From NCBI RefSeq assembly GCF_019375555.1, contig NZ_JAHXDN010000004.1:1-64000 (forward strand): a stretch of DNA of 64,000 bases, given 5' to 3'. Origin of the DNA: Roseobacter insulae. Its GTDB lineage: Bacteria; Pseudomonadota; Alphaproteobacteria; Rhodobacterales; Rhodobacteraceae. Of this stretch, positions 9,037 through 18,217 are shown piece by piece. The stretch's first letter is position 1. Each line of letters opens with the position of its first letter. Both the position numbers and the translations under genes were made by a program. The notes beneath the pieces were generated by a model. It saw only the letters and a list, made by a program, of their open reading frames with translations, was not told where the DNA came from and searched no databases.

Positions 9037-10311
9037 TTACATCGCGACAACAGACGCAACAGCGTGGTCAATTGCATCCGCCGTCCGTTCCAGGTCGTCC
9101 GACGTGATCGCCAGCGATGGGTAAAGCTTCGCCGGGGACTTGAGCACTCCCCGCGCACGCAATGCCGCATTGTAAACCGCGTTGACCGCGGAGTCGTCAT
9201 GCTGTGCACTACGGTAGTCCGTACAGGCAGTGGCCGAGAAATAGAGATCAAAGAGCGTTGGATCGCCACAGACCTGATGCGGGATACCGGCCGCATCCAA
9301 TGCCCGTGATTGAAGGTCCTGCAGAAGCTGCCCGGTATCGCGAAGCTGATCATAGGCACCTTGCCGTCGCAGAATTTCCATCGTCTTCAATCCTGCTGCG
9401 GCAGCGACCGGATTGCCCGACAGCGTGCCCAGCTGCATCAACCAGCCCTCCCCCGCCAAGGCCTTGTCGAAATGGTTCATGATCTCTGTGCGCGCGCCAA
9501 GCGCCGCCAGGGGGAAACCGCCACCGATGATCTTACCAAGCGTGCAGATATCGGGCACCACGCCGTATTTTTCCTGCGCGCCCCCATAGGCCAACCGGAA
9601 ACCAGTGACGATTTCGTCAAAGATCAGCAGCGCATGGTGTTTATCGCAGAGCGCCCGCACACCTTGCAGAAACCCGGGTGCCGGCGGGATAATTCGCTGC
9701 AGCGGCTCCATGATGATCGCCGCGACATCGCCATTTTCAGCAAGAAGCGACTCCAGCGCCGCAAGATCATTGAAAGGCGCAATGATCATCTGGTCCGCCA
9801 CGCTTTGGGGAATGCCCGCGCTGTCGGGCACGGCTTGCGGAAAGTTGACATCCTGGTTTGGCGCAAGGCTCATCTGAGCCTCGGCGCTCATACCATGGTA
9901 GCCACCTTCGAACTTGAGGATTTTGTCGCGCCCCGTGAAGGCGCGTGCCAAGCGGACCGCGTACATATCCGCCTCGCCGCCCGAGGTGACAAACCTGATC
10001 TGTTCGCAACAAGGAACCGCGTTGCAGATTTCCTCGCCCAGTTCGATGCCCTTGGTGTTGTTGGCAAAAAAGGTCATTCCCTTGGGCAATTGTTCGAAAA
10101 CTGCCTCCAGGACCTCGGGATGACCATGCCCCAGAAGCATTGGCCCGGATCCGATCAGGTAATCCACATATTCCTTGCCGTTCTCGTCCCATACCCGGCT
10201 GCCCTGCCCGCGCGCAACGATGATTCCCGGATCAAAATTGCCAAACCCGGCGGCGGGTAACACCTGCGCGGCCCGGGCCACCCATTCATCCTGGTTGTGA
10301 AGTCTTTGCAT
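9037..10311 (-). CDS. class III aminotransferase, glutamate-1-semialdehyde-aminotransferase-like
   Basis: PLP-dependent transaminase of the class III (HemL-like) fold, 424 residues. Visible features are the substrate-gate and PLP-contact region (SGGEADMYAVRLARAFTGR, then KFEGGYHG), the PLP-binding Asp in LLIFDEIVTGFR, and the Schiff-base Lys in TLGKIIGGGFP. The start is taken as the ATG at 10311 (MQRLHNQDEW, preceded by a G-rich site); a longer frame would run into the upstream dehydrogenase gene. It is the last gene of a minus-strand operon (13899 to 9037) with an MDR dehydrogenase and a DMGDH-like protein. A catabolic amine transaminase is therefore more likely than haem synthesis. The substrate is unknown. 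Confidence 0.85.
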   Translation of the reverse strand: MQRLHNQDEWVARAAQVLPAAGFGNFDPGIIVARGQGSRVWDENGKEYVDYLIGSGPMLLGHGHPEVLEAVFEQLPKGMTFFANNTKGIELGEEICNAVPCCEQIRFVTSGGEADMYAVRLARAFTGRDKILKFEGGYHGMSAEAQMSLAPNQDVNFPQAVPDSAGIPQSVADQMIIAPFNDLAALESLLAENGDVAAIIMEPLQRIIPPAPGFLQGVRALCDKHHALLIFDEIVTGFRLAYGGAQEKYGVVPDICTLGKIIGGGFPLAALGARTEIMNHFDKALAGEGWLMQLGTLSGNPVAAAAGLKTMEILRRQGAYDQLRDTGQLLQDLQSRALDAAGIPHQVCGDPTLFDLYFSATACTDYRSAQHDDSAVNAVYNAALRARGVLKSPAKLYPSLAITSDDLERTADAIDHAVASVVAM

Positions 10312-10333
10312 GGGCGACCCCCCGATTGCGATT

Positions 10334-11443
10334 TCATGGGTGTGCGGTGCCGGGCACCACCACGATATTGCCGGTATGTTCCTTCGCCACAAAAGCCGCC
10401 TGGGCGGCGTGCAACTCCTCCAGCGGGAAAGTCTTTGCCAACATCGGTTTCACCTCGCCTTGTTCGATGTAGCTCACCAGACCCCCGAAGACGTGCGGCG
10501 GCAGCACGGTTGATCCGGTGAAGGTCAGATCCCGCAGGTAAAGCGTGCGCAGGTCCAGTACGACCATCGGGCCCGCAATCGCACCCGAACAGGTATATCG
10601 CCCACCCCTTTCGAGCACGTCAATCAGCGTTTCGAAGTAGTCGCCACCCACGATGTCGGCAACAACACTGACCGTATCCCGGCCAATGGCCGCGTTCAGG
10701 GCCTTTTTGAGGTGGGCCGGTGCCCGGGGCAGAAGGGCCACCGGGTTCAGCCTTGCGACATCGGCATGCTTGGCCTCGCTGGCCAGACAGACGACCCGGG
10801 CGCCACGTCTGGTAGCGAGCTGGACCAGCGCGGACCCCACGCCACCAGACGCACCGGTGACCAACACCGTGTCATCCTTCTCAACCTGCGCACGGCAAAG
10901 CATGCCCTCGGCCGTGGAATAGGAACACGGGAACGTGGCCAGTTCCGCATCACTCAACGGGCTGTCAACGACACGCGCATTGCGATGATCGACAACTGTG
11001 TATTCGGCGAAACCGCCATCGCATTCTGACCCGAAATACCCGGTCTTGTTCCTGTTAAGCGGATCGTCCCAATCACGCAGCCAGCAGTCGACCATCACCC
11101 GCTTGCCCATCAGGGCAGGATCGGCACGGCCACCAACTGCAACGACCTCGCCAACCACATCCGCGCCCTGAATACGTGGAAATGAGATGGGAGCCCCGCC
11201 CCAGGACGGATCGTCCTCGCCGACATCGGGTTGGGCCGCATTCGTTGTCGCGGCAGTGACGGATTTTGAGTACCACCCCGACCGTGTGTTCACATCCGTA
11301 TTGTTGAGCCCGCACGCACCGACCTTGATCAGCACCTGATCCGGCGAGGGTCTGGGGGTGGGCCAATCGGTGTGAAATTCCAGGGCTTCGGGGCCGCCGT
11401 GCTGTTTGAGCACAAAGGCATTCATCGTCTCGGGAATCGTCAT
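10334..11443 (-). CDS. zinc-type/quinone-reductase-like medium-chain dehydrogenase
   Basis: NAD(P)H-dependent medium-chain dehydrogenase/reductase of 369 residues. The N-terminal GroES-like domain (about 10-150) contains KVGACGLNNTDVNTR and a GADVVGEVVAVGG segment. The Rossmann motif is VTGASGGVGSALVQLA (about 195-210). The typical structural-zinc cysteine cluster of alcohol dehydrogenases is not evident, so a quinone-oxidoreductase/crotonyl-CoA-reductase-type enzyme fits better. Its ATG overlaps the stop of the upstream FAD/GcvT gene (ATGA at 11440-11443), and the aminotransferase follows 22 bases later. It probably reduces or oxidises an intermediate in the same pathway. Confidence 0.82.
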   Translation of the reverse strand: MTIPETMNAFVLKQHGGPEALEFHTDWPTPRPSPDQVLIKVGACGLNNTDVNTRSGWYSKSVTAATTNAAQPDVGEDDPSWGGAPISFPRIQGADVVGEVVAVGGRADPALMGKRVMVDCWLRDWDDPLNRNKTGYFGSECDGGFAEYTVVDHRNARVVDSPLSDAELATFPCSYSTAEGMLCRAQVEKDDTVLVTGASGGVGSALVQLATRRGARVVCLASEAKHADVARLNPVALLPRAPAHLKKALNAAIGRDTVSVVADIVGGDYFETLIDVLERGGRYTCSGAIAGPMVVLDLRTLYLRDLTFTGSTVLPPHVFGGLVSYIEQGEVKPMLAKTFPLEELHAAQAAFVAKEHTGNIVVVPGTAHP

Positions 11444-13899
11444 TCTGAAAGCTCCTTCTGAGCATCCGCGCGCGGCAATAGGCTTGCGGGATCATACGCC
11501 GGTTCGCCGAGCACCTTAGCGGCACGCGCTGTGCCCGCAATGACGACTTCCAGAACCGTGCCGGGGGGCGCCGCATCCGGCCTGACGTATGCAAAGGCCA
11601 GGATTCTACCAACGCTATGTCCGTAAACCACGGAGGCGGTTGTACCGACAACCTCGCCGGCCATCATGACCGCCTCACCGCCATGCCCGTCCTCGATGCC
11701 GTTCGGCTCTATGTCGAGGTAGGCACAGATCCAGGGCAGGTGGTCACGGTCCGACAGCGTTTGATCCTTGCCGAGAAACTCCTTGTCGGTTTTGACAAAC
11801 CGCATCATATCGGCCTCGGGCAACGTGACTTCATTCGTCAGCTCAGCCGCGCCCTTGAAGGCTTTTTCCATGCGCATGACATTCATCGCGAAGGAGCCAT
11901 AGTCAGTGATCCCGTGCTCTTTGCCGGCGGCCCAAAGGGCCTTGTAGACGGCACGGCATGCCGCGTTCGGCATGTGCAACTCCCAGCCCAATTCCCCTGC
12001 ATATGACATGCGCAGCGCCCAAACCCAGTGGCCCGCAAGTTTGATTCTTCGGGCCGTGAGCCAGCGAAAATGCGCGTTGTCCAGACGCGCGTCGGTGGTC
12101 GCCGCCAGCACATCCCGGGCGCGCGGCCCGTTCAGTGACAGCGCGGACCATTCTGTCGACAGGGCGGTCACGTTCACGCTTTCTGACCGTGTGTTCTGCG
12201 ACAGATGATCCAGCAGGCGTTGTTCAAAGAACGCAGCACAGACAAGATAGTATTCATTTTCGGCCAACTTGATGATGGTCGTCTCCAACTCGATCCGACC
12301 ACGCCGGTTGAGCATATGCGTCAAGACGATCGAACCGACCTTTTGTGGCACCCGGTTGGCACATAAACGATCCAGCAATTCATGGGCATCACCGCCGGTC
12401 ACCAGGATTTTGGCAAAAGCCGTGACATCCATGATGCCTACCGCTTGCCGCACGGCCTTGACCTCCTGCCCGACGATCCCGTCGACAACTGTGCGACGGA
12501 ACGAGTAGTGATCTGTCTGCGGCACATCGTTTCTGGCAAACCATCGCGGCCGTTCGAACCCAAATACCTCTTCGTGCACCGCGCCCTTGGATTGCAGCAC
12601 CTCGTAGAGGGGCGAGGTCTTTACCGGGCGCCCGGCCAGGCGGTTCAGATGTGGGAACGGAATCTCGTGACGCAGGCAATAGTCTTCCTTGGCCTTGGTC
12701 ACCTGCCACGCAGCGTCCGCGTAGGTGCCGAACCGGCGCGGATCATAGTCGCGCATGGAAATGTCCGACGCGCCATGCACCATCCATCGCGCCAGTTCCC
12801 GTGTCAGCCCCGGCCCCCAGCCAATACCGATTTGCGTGCCGCAACAACACCAGTAGTTTTGCAGTCCCGCCGCCGGGCCTATCAGGGGGTTACCATCGGG
12901 CGGGTGAGAGATTGCCCCATGCACCGCGCGGGCAATCCCGAGGTCCGCGAGAACGGGCATGCGGTTGAGGCTTTCAGCCAACCACGGCATCACACGATCA
13001 TAATCGGGGGCAAAGAGCTCGTTCTCCGCCTCCCACGGACAATGGTCTTCCCAGACCGTATTGGGGTTTTCCTTTTCGTAAATACCGATCAATCCGCGGT
13101 GTTGCTCCATTCGGATGTAGCCTGACACTTTCTTGTCGTCGCGGATCACGGGCAGTTCTGTGTCCAGATCGGAAAACTCCGGCACCGGCTCCGTCACGAA
13201 ATAATGATGCGTTATCGAGGTCATTGGCAGCTGCAAGCCGGACCATGCCCCCATTTGACGGGCGTAGGTGCCACCGGCATTGACAACATGCTCGCAGCGA
13301 ATGGCGCCCTGCCCGGTCTGCACCAGCCACTCGCCGCCAGCCATCCGGGAAATATTGGTCGCCCGGCATTGCCGGATGATCCGAACACCCCGTTGCCGCG
13401 CCCCCGCAGCCAGGGCCATTGTCACATTGGTCGGATCCACGTGACCGTCATCCGGCGTATGCAGGGCGCCAAGAACGCCATCAAGATTATAGAAGGGGTG
13501 CAGTTCGGCCACGCGCGCAGGGCTGACAAGCGCAATGTTGAACTGTAACGCCCGGCCGACAGACAGCGTGTGGCGCAACCAGTCCATCTCCTGCTCGGTA
13601 TAGGCAAGGCGAAGGGAGCCGCAGCCATGCCAGGTAACCGGCTGGCCGGTATCATCCTGCAGTCCACCGGCGTAGAGGCCGACGTTGTAGTCCACGCATT
13701 TACCCAGGCCGAACGAACTGGTGGAGTGGGTGATTTGCCCGGCCGCGTGCCATGTGGAACCGGAGGTCAGCTCCGCCTTTTCCAGCAGAACCACATCGTG
13801 CCAGCCTTCGCGGGCAAGGTGATAGGCCAGACCACACCCCATGACACCACCCCCGACGATGACGACCCTGGCCTGCGTCGGGAAATCCGTACCCGCCAT
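11440..13899 (-). CDS. FAD-dependent dimethylglycine/sarcosine dehydrogenase-like protein with GcvT domain
   Basis: An 819-residue bidomain enzyme of the DMGDH/SarDH family, which oxidatively demethylates N-methyl amino acids and passes the one-carbon unit to tetrahydrofolate. The Rossmann motif is at the N-terminus (VVIVGGGVMGCGLAYHLA). The flavin-attachment region TSGSTWHAAG contains the His that is covalently flavinylated in DMGDH. The DAO domain spans about 10-365, an FAO_M linker about 370-425, a folate-binding GcvT domain about 430-710 and GCV_T_C about 720-805. It heads the operon and is separated by 65 bases from the divergent rpiR gene. Neighbouring Rieske oxygenase and aminotransferase genes point to methylated-amine catabolism. 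Confidence 0.88.
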   Translation of the reverse strand: MAGTDFPTQARVVIVGGGVMGCGLAYHLAREGWHDVVLLEKAELTSGSTWHAAGQITHSTSSFGLGKCVDYNVGLYAGGLQDDTGQPVTWHGCGSLRLAYTEQEMDWLRHTLSVGRALQFNIALVSPARVAELHPFYNLDGVLGALHTPDDGHVDPTNVTMALAAGARQRGVRIIRQCRATNISRMAGGEWLVQTGQGAIRCEHVVNAGGTYARQMGAWSGLQLPMTSITHHYFVTEPVPEFSDLDTELPVIRDDKKVSGYIRMEQHRGLIGIYEKENPNTVWEDHCPWEAENELFAPDYDRVMPWLAESLNRMPVLADLGIARAVHGAISHPPDGNPLIGPAAGLQNYWCCCGTQIGIGWGPGLTRELARWMVHGASDISMRDYDPRRFGTYADAAWQVTKAKEDYCLRHEIPFPHLNRLAGRPVKTSPLYEVLQSKGAVHEEVFGFERPRWFARNDVPQTDHYSFRRTVVDGIVGQEVKAVRQAVGIMDVTAFAKILVTGGDAHELLDRLCANRVPQKVGSIVLTHMLNRRGRIELETTIIKLAENEYYLVCAAFFEQRLLDHLSQNTRSESVNVTALSTEWSALSLNGPRARDVLAATTDARLDNAHFRWLTARRIKLAGHWVWALRMSYAGELGWELHMPNAACRAVYKALWAAGKEHGITDYGSFAMNVMRMEKAFKGAAELTNEVTLPEADMMRFVKTDKEFLGKDQTLSDRDHLPWICAYLDIEPNGIEDGHGGEAVMMAGEVVGTTASVVYGHSVGRILAFAYVRPDAAPPGTVLEVVIAGTARAAKVLGEPAYDPASLLPRADAQKELSE

Positions 13900-13964
13900 A
13901 ATCTTGCACCTATGCCCGAAAAATTCCTCGACAGGCTAACCAAACAAACATACCATCGTCAATC

Positions 13965-14852
13965 ATGAATGATACAAATGTCTCATCAACCATTCTCGAC
14001 CGCCTTGCCGGCGAGCTATCCGAACTCACGCCCGAGGCGCGTAAGGCCGCTACTTATGTGCTGGAAAATCCCCGTGATGTAGGCGTATCAACCGTACGCG
14101 AAATCGCCCAAGCCGCGCAGGTCAAGCCAAACACCGTGGTCCGCATGGCGCGTCAGGTCGGGTTTGACGGGTACGAGGATTTTCGCGCGCCGTTTCGGGA
14201 CGCGATCCGCAAAGGTGCCGCCGACTTCCCCGACCGGGCCCGCTGGCTGCAGGATATTCGCAAATCCGGCGACCTTGGCGGGCTTTATGCGGATATGGTT
14301 CAGGACGCCCTGCGCAATATCGAGGAGACCTTTGCAACCATCTCCGCCCATGACCTGAAGCAGGCGGCGGAGGCGATCTGGTCCGCGCGACATGTCTATA
14401 CGCTGGGTGTCGGCGTCAATAACGCCAATGCGCGCAATTTCACCTACCTCGCATCGACGGGCATGACGCAATTCCATGCCATACCGCATCCGGGCTCCAC
14501 CGCCTTCGATGACCTTGCCTGGGCGGATGAGAACGACGTTCTGATAGCGATGACCTGCAGGCCTTACCGATCAGAAGTGGTTGCCGCGGCCGAGGTTGCC
14601 CGGGAACAGGGCGCAGCCATCATCGGGATTTCCGACAGCCCGGCCAGTCCGCTTCTGCAGGCGGCCGATCACGGGTTCGTCGTCGCCGCCGACACACCGC
14701 AGTTCTTTCCCTCCTCCGTCAGCACGATCGCGCTGTTGGAGACCCTGCTGTCCTTCGTCATTGCCGTTGCGGATGACAAGATCGTCGATCGCGTGAGCAG
14801 GTTTCATGCAAGACGTCATCAGCTGGGCATCTATCATGAGGGGAAAAAATGA
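13965..14852 (+). CDS. RpiR/MurR-family transcriptional regulator
   Basis: A 295-residue regulator with an N-terminal HTH_6 domain (about 10-90; TVREIAQAAQVKPNTVVRMARQVGF is the recognition region) and a SIS ligand-binding domain (about 120-265; VYTLGVGVNNANARN, DVLIAMTCRPYRSEVVAAAE). SIS domains usually bind phosphosugars or related anions; in this family some members control amino-acid or amine catabolism. Its stop overlaps the start of the Rieske oxygenase gene as ATGA, and it lies back to back with the FAD/GcvT operon, so it is the obvious local regulator of both arms. Confidence 0.88.
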   Translation: MNDTNVSSTILDRLAGELSELTPEARKAATYVLENPRDVGVSTVREIAQAAQVKPNTVVRMARQVGFDGYEDFRAPFRDAIRKGAADFPDRARWLQDIRKSGDLGGLYADMVQDALRNIEETFATISAHDLKQAAEAIWSARHVYTLGVGVNNANARNFTYLASTGMTQFHAIPHPGSTAFDDLAWADENDVLIAMTCRPYRSEVVAAAEVAREQGAAIIGISDSPASPLLQAADHGFVVAADTPQFFPSSVSTIALLETLLSFVIAVADDKIVDRVSRFHARRHQLGIYHEGKK

Positions 14853-15934
14853 AGGAGGCCGTCCGGTCGCTTGCCGGCCATTACTACACCGACCCCGGGA
14901 TTTTCGCACACGAGCAGCGCGGCCTGCTGGCACGCACATGGCAATTTGCCTGCCACACCAGCGCCTTGGCGCAAGCGGGCGAATACACGACGTTTGAGAT
15001 TGCCGGCGAAAGCCTGTTCGCCATCCGGGGTCACGATGGCAATATCCGCGCCTTCTACAACGTCTGCCAGCACCGGGCGCATCAGCTTGTGTCCGGCGCG
15101 GGAACGACGCGGGTCATCGTTTGCCCGTATCACGCCTGGACTTACGAGTTGACCGGCCACCTGCGCGCGGGTCCCAACCTCAAGGTGGTCAGGGGCCTCA
15201 ACCCGTCGGAAATCTGCCTGAACGAAATCCGGGCGGAGGAGTTTCTTGGATTTCTGTTCGTCAATCTTGACCCGGACGCCGCGCCAATGGAAACGTGGTA
15301 TCCTGGCACCCGGGCAGAGCTTGAGGAATGGGTGCCGCACTGGCACACACTGAAGCCGTTGGAATGGGTCGAAATACCGGAAAACTGCAATTGGAAGGTC
15401 TCGGTTGAAAACTATTCGGAGTGCTATCACTGCGCGCTGAACCACCCGACGTTTGCCACCGGCGTCATAAAACCGGAAACATATGACATTCAGCCGCAAG
15501 GGAAATGCCTGCGCCATACGACCCAGTGCCAGAACCTTGATGCCATGACCTACGACATCAGGTCGGGCCACGCACATCACGATGAATATTCCAGCTGGTT
15601 CCTGTGGCCGATGTTCAGCTTTCAGGTCTACCCCGGCAACGTTCTGAACACCTATCACTGGCGCGCCGTCGCCGTGGATCGCGTGGTGGTCTGGCGGGGC
15701 TGGTATTCCGTCGATGGCGAAAATAATGACACCGTCCGCCGACTGGCAGCACAGGATCGCGCGACAACCGTCGAAGAAGACATTCATCTGGTCGAATCCG
15801 TGCAGCGCGGATTAGGGTCGCGCGGGTACGCACCAGGGCCCCTGGTCGTCGATCCCGAAAGCGGCGTGAACTCGGAACACTCCGTGATGCATCTGCAGCG
15901 ATGGATGCGGGACGCTCTTGACGGCCCACCCTGA
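14849..15934 (+). CDS. Rieske non-haem iron oxygenase, alpha subunit (CntA/GbcA-like)
   Basis: A 361-residue ring-hydroxylating-type oxygenase. The Rieske [2Fe-2S] ligands are visible as CQHRAH and, 16 residues later, CPYHAW. The mononuclear iron site is in VENYSECYHCALNH. The C-terminal HLVESVQRGLGSRGY motif is shared, from memory, with carnitine monooxygenase CntA and glycine-betaine or stachydrine demethylases. It is thus more likely to attack a quaternary or tertiary amine than an aromatic ring. No reductase gene accompanies it, so a ferredoxin/reductase from elsewhere would be needed. The start overlaps the rpiR stop (ATGA). The neighbouring DMGDH-like enzyme could process the demethylated product. 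Confidence 0.86.
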   Translation: MKEAVRSLAGHYYTDPGIFAHEQRGLLARTWQFACHTSALAQAGEYTTFEIAGESLFAIRGHDGNIRAFYNVCQHRAHQLVSGAGTTRVIVCPYHAWTYELTGHLRAGPNLKVVRGLNPSEICLNEIRAEEFLGFLFVNLDPDAAPMETWYPGTRAELEEWVPHWHTLKPLEWVEIPENCNWKVSVENYSECYHCALNHPTFATGVIKPETYDIQPQGKCLRHTTQCQNLDAMTYDIRSGHAHHDEYSSWFLWPMFSFQVYPGNVLNTYHWRAVAVDRVVVWRGWYSVDGENNDTVRRLAAQDRATTVEEDIHLVESVQRGLGSRGYAPGPLVVDPESGVNSEHSVMHLQRWMRDALDGPP

Positions 15935-15979
15935 ACGCGCGCAACCATTCGCAGAAGTGACCGACAGGAAGGCAGCACG

Positions 15980-16360
15980 ATGAACATATTTGACGAGGAC
16001 TTGTTCCTGAAGGGGCTGGCGCAACGCAAGGCGACACTGGGCGCCGAGTATGTCGAGAAGAACCTTGCCGCGGCGGACGAGTTTTCACGCCCTTTTCAGG
16101 AGGCCATGACCGCATGGTGCTGGGGTTTCGGCTGGGGTGATGACGTGATCGACGCCAAGACGCGCTCGATGATGAACCTCGCGATGATCGGTGCATTGGG
16201 CAAAATGTCGGAGTGGGAGATTCACTGCCGCGGGGCGATCACAAATGGTGTGAGCCAGGAGGAAATCCGCGCGATCATCCATGTCGTGGCAATTTACTGC
16301 GGTGTGCCTCAGGGGTTGGAGTGTTTCCGCGTTGCACGCCGCGTGCTTGACGAGGGTTGA
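15980..16360 (+). CDS. carboxymuconolactone-decarboxylase-family protein
   Basis: A 126-residue helical protein of the CMD/AhpD-like family. The conserved core is DDVIDAKTRSMMNLAMIGALG followed by the helix containing HCRGAITNGVSQEEIRAIIHVVAIYCG. The AhpD redox CxxC is absent, so a decarboxylase or gamma-carboxymuconolactone-decarboxylase-like role is likelier than peroxidase reduction. It starts at an ATG preceded by AGGAAGG, 45 bases after the Rieske oxygenase, and closes the plus-strand operon. Confidence 0.82.
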   Translation: MNIFDEDLFLKGLAQRKATLGAEYVEKNLAAADEFSRPFQEAMTAWCWGFGWGDDVIDAKTRSMMNLAMIGALGKMSEWEIHCRGAITNGVSQEEIRAIIHVVAIYCGVPQGLECFRVARRVLDEG

Positions 16361-16603
16361 AGCGCCGCGTTTACAGAAAACCCGGTAACGGCATGTCCCG
16401 TCACTTTAGGCGCGGCTTTGTGTCGGCTCGCATCGTTGCGTATCACGGGGTCGCTGAGTGTCGCGGTCCCCTCCTGTCAATGACGCCCGTCCGAATGTTC
16501 CCAGACTTGAGTTAGACCATCCCGCTCGATTTTGACGCGCGTAGCGATCCTGCCGCACAAAGTGGCTCGGACCGGTCTGTACATGCCGTCATCATCCTGT
16601 GCG

Positions 16604-16637
16604 CCGCGCGCCCCGCCACCGGGTGGGAGGCGCGCGG
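16604..16637. terminator. GC-rich hairpin between convergent genes
   Basis: An inverted repeat CCGCGCGCC (16604-16612) and GGCGCGCGG (16629-16637) encloses a loop that can pair further (CCACC/GGTGG). It lies in the 318-base gap (16361-16678) between two convergent operons, where a bidirectional terminator is expected. There is no clear T-run on either side, so termination strength is uncertain. I see no gene in the rest of the gap. Confidence 0.45.
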
Positions 16638-16678
16638 ACCAAAAGATGAGCGCTCAGGCCCCTTACCCGGTGCCGGGA

Positions 16679-17302
16679 TCAGACAATGGTCGCGTCGGTC
16701 GCTGCGCGCAGGACTTCCTCCGTGACACCGTCAGCGCATTCGACGATCTTCAGGCCGCCGTCGACCACATCCAGCACACCAAGGTTCGTGATGATCCGGT
16801 CGACAACGCCCTTGCCCGTCAGCGGCAAGGTGCACTCACGCAAAACCTTGCTGTCGCCGTGCTTGTTCGTGTGATCCATCACGACGATCACCCGGCCTAC
16901 GCCTGCGACCAGATCCATCGCGCCGCCCATGCCTTTGACCAGCTTGCCCGGAATCATCCAGTTCGCCAGATCGCCGTTCTCCGCCACCTCCATCGCCCCG
17001 AGGATAGCCGCCGCGATCTTGCCACCACGGATCATGCCGAAGCTTGTCGCTGAATCGAAATAGGACGTCCGGCGTAATTCGGTGATGGTCTGCTTGCCCG
17101 CGTTGATGAGGTCCGCGTCCTCCTCGCCTTCAAACGGGAAGGGCCCCATGCCGAGCATCCCGTTTTCCGATTGCAGCGTGATATCCTTGTCGCCCACGTA
17201 ATTGGCCACCAGAGTCGGGATGCCAATACCAAGGTTGACGTACATGCCGTCTTCCAGTTCCTCTGCCGCGCGCGCGGCCATCTCGTTGCGGTTCCAGGGC
17301 AT
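16679..17302 (-). CDS. scoB: 3-oxoacid CoA-transferase, subunit B
   Basis: Beta subunit of a succinyl-CoA:3-ketoacid (acetoacetate) CoA-transferase, 207 residues, the normal length. The catalytic glutamate motif is present (QSENGMLGMGP), preceded by MYVNLGIGIPTLVANYV, and the GGAMDLV segment is typical. Start and upstream stop overlap as TAATG with subunit A. The enzyme activates acetoacetate with succinyl-CoA for entry to central metabolism or PHB turnover. Confidence 0.93.
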   Translation of the reverse strand: MPWNRNEMAARAAEELEDGMYVNLGIGIPTLVANYVGDKDITLQSENGMLGMGPFPFEGEEDADLINAGKQTITELRRTSYFDSATSFGMIRGGKIAAAILGAMEVAENGDLANWMIPGKLVKGMGGAMDLVAGVGRVIVVMDHTNKHGDSKVLRECTLPLTGKGVVDRIITNLGVLDVVDGGLKIVECADGVTEEVLRAATDATIV

Positions 17303-18006
17303 TATGCGGTCTCCTTCTGGCGCACAGTGCGCTGTTCGATGCGTTTTTCGTGGGTGCCCTGGATCAGGCGGTGTACGTAAATGCCCGGGAGGTGAATGCC
17401 ATCTGGGTCCAGCGATCCCAGCGGCACGATCTCCTCCACCTCAGCAACGCAGACACGTCCGCACATCGCTGCCGGCGGGTTGAAGTTGCGGGCCGTCTTG
17501 CGGAAGATCAGGTTGCCCGTCTCGTCCGCTTTCCACGCCTTCACGATCGACAGATCGGCAAAAATTCCCTCTTCCAGAATATAGGTCTCTCCACCGAAAT
17601 CCTTATGCTCCTTGCCTTCTGCAATCACCGTACCCACCCCGGTTTTTGTGTAGAAACCGGGAATGCCGCAGCCGCCCGCGCGCATCCGCTCGGCCAAAGT
17701 GCCCTGCGGATTGAACTCAAGCTCAAGCTCGCCCGACAGATACTGGCGCATGAATTCCGCGTTTTCACCCACGTAAGAGGAGATCATCTTTTTCACTTGC
17801 CGCGTTTGCAGCAAAATGCCGATCCCGAAATCATCCACGCCCGCGTTGTTGGACGCAAAGGTGAGATCCTTGGTGCCGGCGTCCTTGATCGCCTGCAAGA
17901 GCAGTTCGGGGATACCGCAGAGCCCGAAACCACCCGCCGCGATCAACATCCCCTCGCGCAACACACCATCCAGCGCCTCGGACGCTGATCCGTATATCTT
18001 CTTCAT
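17302..18006 (-). CDS. scoA: 3-oxoacid CoA-transferase, subunit A
   Basis: Alpha subunit of the two-subunit acetoacetate:succinyl-CoA transferase, 234 residues. The diagnostic GMLIAAGGFGLCGIPELLL segment and SSYVGENAEF and GGCGIPGFYTKTGVGT are visible. It is first in a two-gene minus-strand operon, with a 211-base upstream gap to the alpha/beta hydrolase gene that should contain the promoter. It is not obviously linked to the neighbouring operons. Confidence 0.93.
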   Translation of the reverse strand: MKKIYGSASEALDGVLREGMLIAAGGFGLCGIPELLLQAIKDAGTKDLTFASNNAGVDDFGIGILLQTRQVKKMISSYVGENAEFMRQYLSGELELEFNPQGTLAERMRAGGCGIPGFYTKTGVGTVIAEGKEHKDFGGETYILEEGIFADLSIVKAWKADETGNLIFRKTARNFNPPAAMCGRVCVAEVEEIVPLGSLDPDGIHLPGIYVHRLIQGTHEKRIEQRTVRQKETA

Positions 18007-18217
18007 ACAGTTTCCTCTGTTTCAAACAGCCGCTTGGTCAGCGAGTTGATCCGCCCCAGCGCTTCATTTCGCCGATCTTGGTCCCGGCAATCGAATCCAT
18101 GTCCGTACAATTCATCTGATGGAGAGGGGCATGCAACCGTTTTGGCGCAAAAAGTCATGACATTCGCCACCAGATCCGCGCACGACCTCAGGTTTGCGGC
18201 ACTGCCGATGCGCCCTG

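Noticed and set aside
8705-9124. Plus-strand open frame of 139 codons at the end of the aminotransferase gene
   Set aside because: It runs antisense into a well-supported coding region, has no ribosome binding site and no recognisable motif.
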